Assembly (NCBI GenBank): GCA_021161105.1
Contig: JAGHBG010000204.1
Location: 1 to 9,252, forward strand
Source: Thermotogaceae bacterium
Lineage (GTDB): Bacteria > Thermotogota > Thermotogae > Thermotogales > Thermotogaceae
Reading direction: 5' to 3'
DNA length: 9,252 nt
The translations under genes and the position numbers were made by a program. Shown here one piece after another: positions 6,855 to 9,252 of the stretch. Every line of letters starts with the position of its first letter. Position 1 is the stretch's first letter. The notes beneath the pieces are model-generated. The model was not told the DNA's origin. It worked only from the letters and a program-made list of their open reading frames with translations, and made no database searches.

Positions 6855-8728
6855 CAGCTCTTTTAGTCGGACAACCGAATGTAGGAAAATCAGCGCTCTT
6901 GAATGCTATCACAGGTGCTAAAGTGATGATTTCGAATTATCCTGGGACCACTGTGGATGTTAGCTCGGGAAGTGTTGTTATTGGAGGAGAGAAATACGTT
7001 TTCATCGATACTCCTGGTGTATATAGTCTCACCGCCTCAAGTGAGGAAGAGAAAGTTACGAACGAGATGATTCTGAAAGGAGAGTACGACTTCATAATCC
7101 AGGTGATCGATGCAACGGTTCTTGGGAAAAACCTGATATTGACATACCAGCTCGCCGAGCTTGGAAAACCGCTCATACTGGTACTTAATTTTCATGAGGA
7201 GGCGGAGAAAAGGGGGATAAACATTGATGTAGTACGCCTTGAAAAGCTCACCGGTTGTCCTGTCGTAAAGGTAAATCCTTTGAAGAGACGATTCGAGGAA
7301 CTCCTGAAGAGAATTGACAAGGCAACTCCCCCTGCTTTAAAGATGACCTATGATGATCACATTGAAGCTGCTGTATCGGAGATCAAAAAACTTCTGGATA
7401 CCTCGGAGCTTTCAAAACGGGGGATTGCTATAAAGCTTCTCGAAGGTGATCCTGTAGCGGCGAGAATGTTCGGAAATGACGAGATTTTCCGAATAATCGG
7501 AAGTTACAAGCAATACCATCCGGATATAGAACAAGATATAATGGTGACGAGGGCTGGACACGCCGTTATCCTCGAAGAAAAGGTTGTAGAGGTTTCACAC
7601 TCGCGGAAGAGCAGGTTTTCATGGCTCGATAGACTGGTGATAAACACCACTTTAGGAGGGGCTTTTTTCAGCCTAGGTGTTTTTGTCTTCGTATTCGTGA
7701 TTCTCTTTTATCTCGGAGGATGGCTTCAAGATGTTCTTGGAGCCTTTTTCGATTCTTTCCTTCAGAGTTTAGAACCATGGCTGGAAAGAACAAACGATTT
7801 GATTGGTTCACTTGTTGAGAACAGTTTAATTGGCTTTGGAGCTGGAATCAGCATAGCGGTACCGTACGTTGGAATATTTTACTTCCTGCTTGCATTGATG
7901 GAGGACACTGGCATTCTGTCGAGGTTTATAGTTTCTCTGAATAACATTATGAGGAAATTCGGAGTCCCCGGAAGGGCGATTATTCCCATGATGCTTGGAC
8001 TCGGATGTACTGTTCCCGCTGTAAGGGCTACTCGGCTTTTATCGGGTTTCAAGGATAGGTTGAAAGTCGCAGCGCTATTCATAGCCATACCTTGTTCTTC
8101 ACGAAATGCCATTATCTTTGGAGTCGTTGGTCATCACGCTGGAATGGCATACGCGATAGGTATCTATGTTGTCTCCATCATGGTTCTTATCATCACGGCG
8201 AGGATGCTGGGGCTTTTCATCAAGAGTAAGCCCATTCCGTTGATAGAAGAACTCCCGCCCTATAGAAGGCCTGTTTTAAAGAACCTTGTTGTGAAGGCTT
8301 GGATAAGGATGTCAGATTTTGTTTACATTGTTATACCCCTGCTCATAATAGGTGGCATGCTCTATGGTCTTCTCAGTCATTACAACCTGATAAATCCGTT
8401 CGTAAAGTTTTTTGACAACCTAACTGTGAAATGGTTAAACCTTCCAAGTGGAACTATCATCCCGATAATTTACGGTTTTCTGCAGAAAGATTTAGTTCCT
8501 GCAATGCTGAGTAATGCACTTGGTACATCAGATTTCGCCTCTATAATGACACCTCATCAGATTTTCATATTTGGGCTGGTCAGCACTCTTCAGATTCCGT
8601 GTATCATCGCTTTTGGAATGCTTGTGAGGGAATTTGGAATCAGAAGGTCTTTTCTTCTCTGGATTTTGGGATTTATCTATGGCATGTTCTGGAGCGGAAT
8701 CGTGAATAAACTTTTACTTGCACTTTGA
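6851..8728 (+). CDS. feoB: Ferrous iron transporter FeoB
   Basis: Inner-membrane Fe2+ uptake protein, 625 residues, with an N-terminal G domain, a helical GDI-like linker and a membrane domain. The G motifs are G1 GQPNVGKS (7-14), switch I GTTVD (32-36) and G3 DTPG (53-56). G4 is NFHE (113-116), where most GTPases have NxxD, and no clear G5 SA motif is seen. Residues about 150-250 are helical linker. From about 262 to 622 there are roughly 8-9 hydrophobic segments. Core FeoB features are MEDTGILSRF (350-359), GLGCTVPA with C386, IPCSSR with C415, the FLQKDLVPAML region and the second PC pair P583-C584 with a following REFG. The length is slightly below the usual 650-750 range, mainly through short loops. 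Translation starts at TTG, overlapping the DtxR-FeoA stop in TTGA, so the two are probably coupled. G+C is about 45% by hand sampling, against about 35-38% in the left block. Confidence 0.96.
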   Translation: MTALLVGQPNVGKSALLNAITGAKVMISNYPGTTVDVSSGSVVIGGEKYVFIDTPGVYSLTASSEEEKVTNEMILKGEYDFIIQVIDATVLGKNLILTYQLAELGKPLILVLNFHEEAEKRGINIDVVRLEKLTGCPVVKVNPLKRRFEELLKRIDKATPPALKMTYDDHIEAAVSEIKKLLDTSELSKRGIAIKLLEGDPVAARMFGNDEIFRIIGSYKQYHPDIEQDIMVTRAGHAVILEEKVVEVSHSRKSRFSWLDRLVINTTLGGAFFSLGVFVFVFVILFYLGGWLQDVLGAFFDSFLQSLEPWLERTNDLIGSLVENSLIGFGAGISIAVPYVGIFYFLLALMEDTGILSRFIVSLNNIMRKFGVPGRAIIPMMLGLGCTVPAVRATRLLSGFKDRLKVAALFIAIPCSSRNAIIFGVVGHHAGMAYAIGIYVVSIMVLIITARMLGLFIKSKPIPLIEELPPYRRPVLKNLVVKAWIRMSDFVYIVIPLLIIGGMLYGLLSHYNLINPFVKFFDNLTVKWLNLPSGTIIPIIYGFLQKDLVPAMLSNALGTSDFASIMTPHQIFIFGLVSTLQIPCIIAFGMLVREFGIRRSFLLWILGFIYGMFWSGIVNKLLLAL

Positions 8729-8773
8729 TACGAATCCCTTCACGACTGCAAAACTCAATACCATTTTGCCAAA

Positions 8774-8929
8774 TCAAGCTCTCCTTACGGTATTCCTTGA
8801 TATACCAAGTGTCTTATCTGCCTTTGTCACATTACCATTATTCTGCACTGATACTTTCCGAACAAGAAGTCTTGCGCTTTTTGCTGGCACTTTCCGAAGC
8901 TCGTGGTATACCAACACAGGTAGGTTCAT
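8774..8929 (-). pseudogene. N-terminal fragment of an IS481-type transposase
   Basis: A 51-codon ORF with ATG at 8929 and a good ribosome binding site (GGAGAGG at 8939-8945, 9-base spacing). The protein begins MNLPVLVYHELRKVPAKSAR and ends with a helix-turn-helix, roughly NVTKADKTLGISRNTVRRA, at residues 33-51. I recall this arrangement from the N-terminus of IS481-family, rve-integrase transposases in Thermotogota. The frame stops in TGA exactly after the recognition helix, and no catalytic DDE domain follows, because feoB ends 45 bases further on. The rest of the transposase has therefore been lost. The family name rests on memory; the helix-turn-helix itself is visible. An independent small DNA-binding protein is possible but less likely. 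Confidence 0.6.
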
Positions 8930-8987
8930 TTGATTGTTCCTCTCCGTGTTATTGCCTTTAAGGGTTTTAGCATGGTAATTGAATTTA

Positions 8988-9093
8988 TTCTCCCTTGCTC
9001 TCTTAATACTATCTTTCCCTTTCTTATCTTGAAGTTTTTTCTTATTTTACACTTTTCCCTTTTGTTATCTTATACCCTCTGCCTTTTTCTATT
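8988..9093. other. Pyrimidine-rich tract (purine-rich on the - strand)
   Basis: Roughly 80% of + strand bases here are C or T, counted by eye. On the - strand the stretch is purine-rich, and its 8930-9046 part is open in the frame of the transposase fragment for 39 codons upstream of its ATG, but it contains no ATG, GTG or TTG. It is probably the leader of the degraded element; nothing else was recognised in it. Confidence 0.4.
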
Positions 9094-9147
9094 AGATGGT
9101 TAATATTTCCATATCTATCCAGGATGGGATGATAGGTAGAGGCAGAG
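9077..9147. repeat. Nested inverted repeats, possible structured element
   Basis: An outer perfect 7-base pair, CTCTGCC (9077-9083) with GGCAGAG (9141-9147), encloses an inner 8-base stem, TATCTATC (9112-9119) with GATAGGTA (9131-9138). The inner stem has one G-T wobble and an 11-base loop. A competing fold pairs TAGATGG (9093-9099) with CCATATCTA (9109-9117), leaving a 2-base bulge. It could be an insertion-sequence leader structure or an RNA fold on either strand; the function is unknown. Confidence 0.4.
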
Positions 9148-9252
9148 ACGCACAAATACAAGAATTATGTTAGACGGATAATGCGCAAGATGGCGAAAAG
9201 GGTAAAAAGGTGAGAGCCAGGATTTTATTTAGTAAATGTTTGACATTTTGAG

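Larger units (their letters stand above)
8774..9245 (-). mobile_element. Probable insertion-sequence remnant (one end plus transposase start)
   Basis: Most of the 524 bases after feoB hold no intact gene. Reading the - strand, a sequence starting TGTCAAACATTTAC at 9245 could be the outer end of the element, as IS481-type inverted repeats often begin with TGT. About 316 bases of leader follow, then the truncated transposase start. The opposite end was not found, so the inverted repeat cannot be confirmed and the right boundary is tentative. The 45 bases between the feoB stop and 8774 show no terminator with a T-run. Confidence 0.35.

Noticed and set aside
8718..8961. Two overlapping + strand ORFs of 71 and 78 codons after feoB
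   Set aside because: They lie opposite the transposase-like fragment, have no good ribosome binding site and show no recognisable motif. The longer one is the antisense shadow of the fragment's coding sequence.
9032..9038. A AAA AAC heptamer on the - strand as a programmed frameshift site
   Set aside because: No overlapping pair of coding frames exists there. It is a chance feature of an A-rich leader.
9122..9136. GGATGGGATGATAGG resembles the leader of the DtxR-FeoA gene (6268-6284)
   Set aside because: The match is short, needs a 2-base gap and the flanks do not agree, so it is likely coincidence.
9051..9174. A 40-codon - strand open frame containing the peptide HPILDRYGNINHLIEKG
   Set aside because: It has no convincing start or ribosome binding site and no motif I recognise. 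It also crosses the inverted-repeat structure, so coding cannot be supported.
9159..9210. Short + strand reading frame ending in MRKMAKRVKR
   Set aside because: It is a 24-codon stop-to-stop frame rich in basic residues, with no ribosome binding site and no family match; probably chance.

Overview
The window looks like chromosomal DNA from a Thermotogota-type (Thermotoga/Kosmotoga-like) bacterium. The support is AT-rich DNA, tightly packed operons, a compact transcription-repair coupling factor of about 920 residues, a membrane-bound HD-GYP protein, strong GGAGGTGA-like ribosome binding sites and a DtxR-FeoA/FeoB operon. The phylum is inferred from recalled similarity, not from a search.

Left block, + strand, 1-5746: the 3' end of a hypoxanthine phosphoribosyltransferase gene (hpt) is followed after 9 bases by an 864-residue membrane sensor ending in an HD-GYP cyclic-di-GMP phosphodiesterase domain. 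Mfd follows after 2 bases. The spacing implies one transcript joining purine salvage, second-messenger turnover and transcription-coupled repair; no shared pathway is evident.

Middle, - strand, 5743-6222: a 159-residue ORF converges on mfd, and the two stop codons overlap inside TTAA. It matches only the C-terminal dimerisation domain of pyrroline-5-carboxylate reductase (ProC). The NAD(P)-binding domain is absent and two substrate-loop motifs are altered, so it is either a decaying fragment or a repurposed domain.

Right block, + strand, 6285-8728: a DtxR-like winged-helix/FeoA fusion overlaps feoB by 4 bases. Together they form a compact ferrous-iron uptake operon with its likely regulator built in. 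Its base composition is clearly richer in G+C than the left block, and the change falls at the truncated 5' end of the ProC-like ORF.

Right end, 8729-9252: there is no intact gene. It holds a short - strand fragment resembling the N-terminus of an IS481-type transposase (51 codons with a helix-turn-helix and a good ribosome binding site), a pyrimidine-rich tract, and a nested inverted-repeat structure. This is best read as an insertion-sequence remnant next to the iron operon. I found no CRISPR array, tRNA or rRNA, and no clearly undescribed multi-gene system. The most unusual items are the ProC-like single-domain ORF, the DtxR-FeoA fusion and the altered G4 motif of FeoB.
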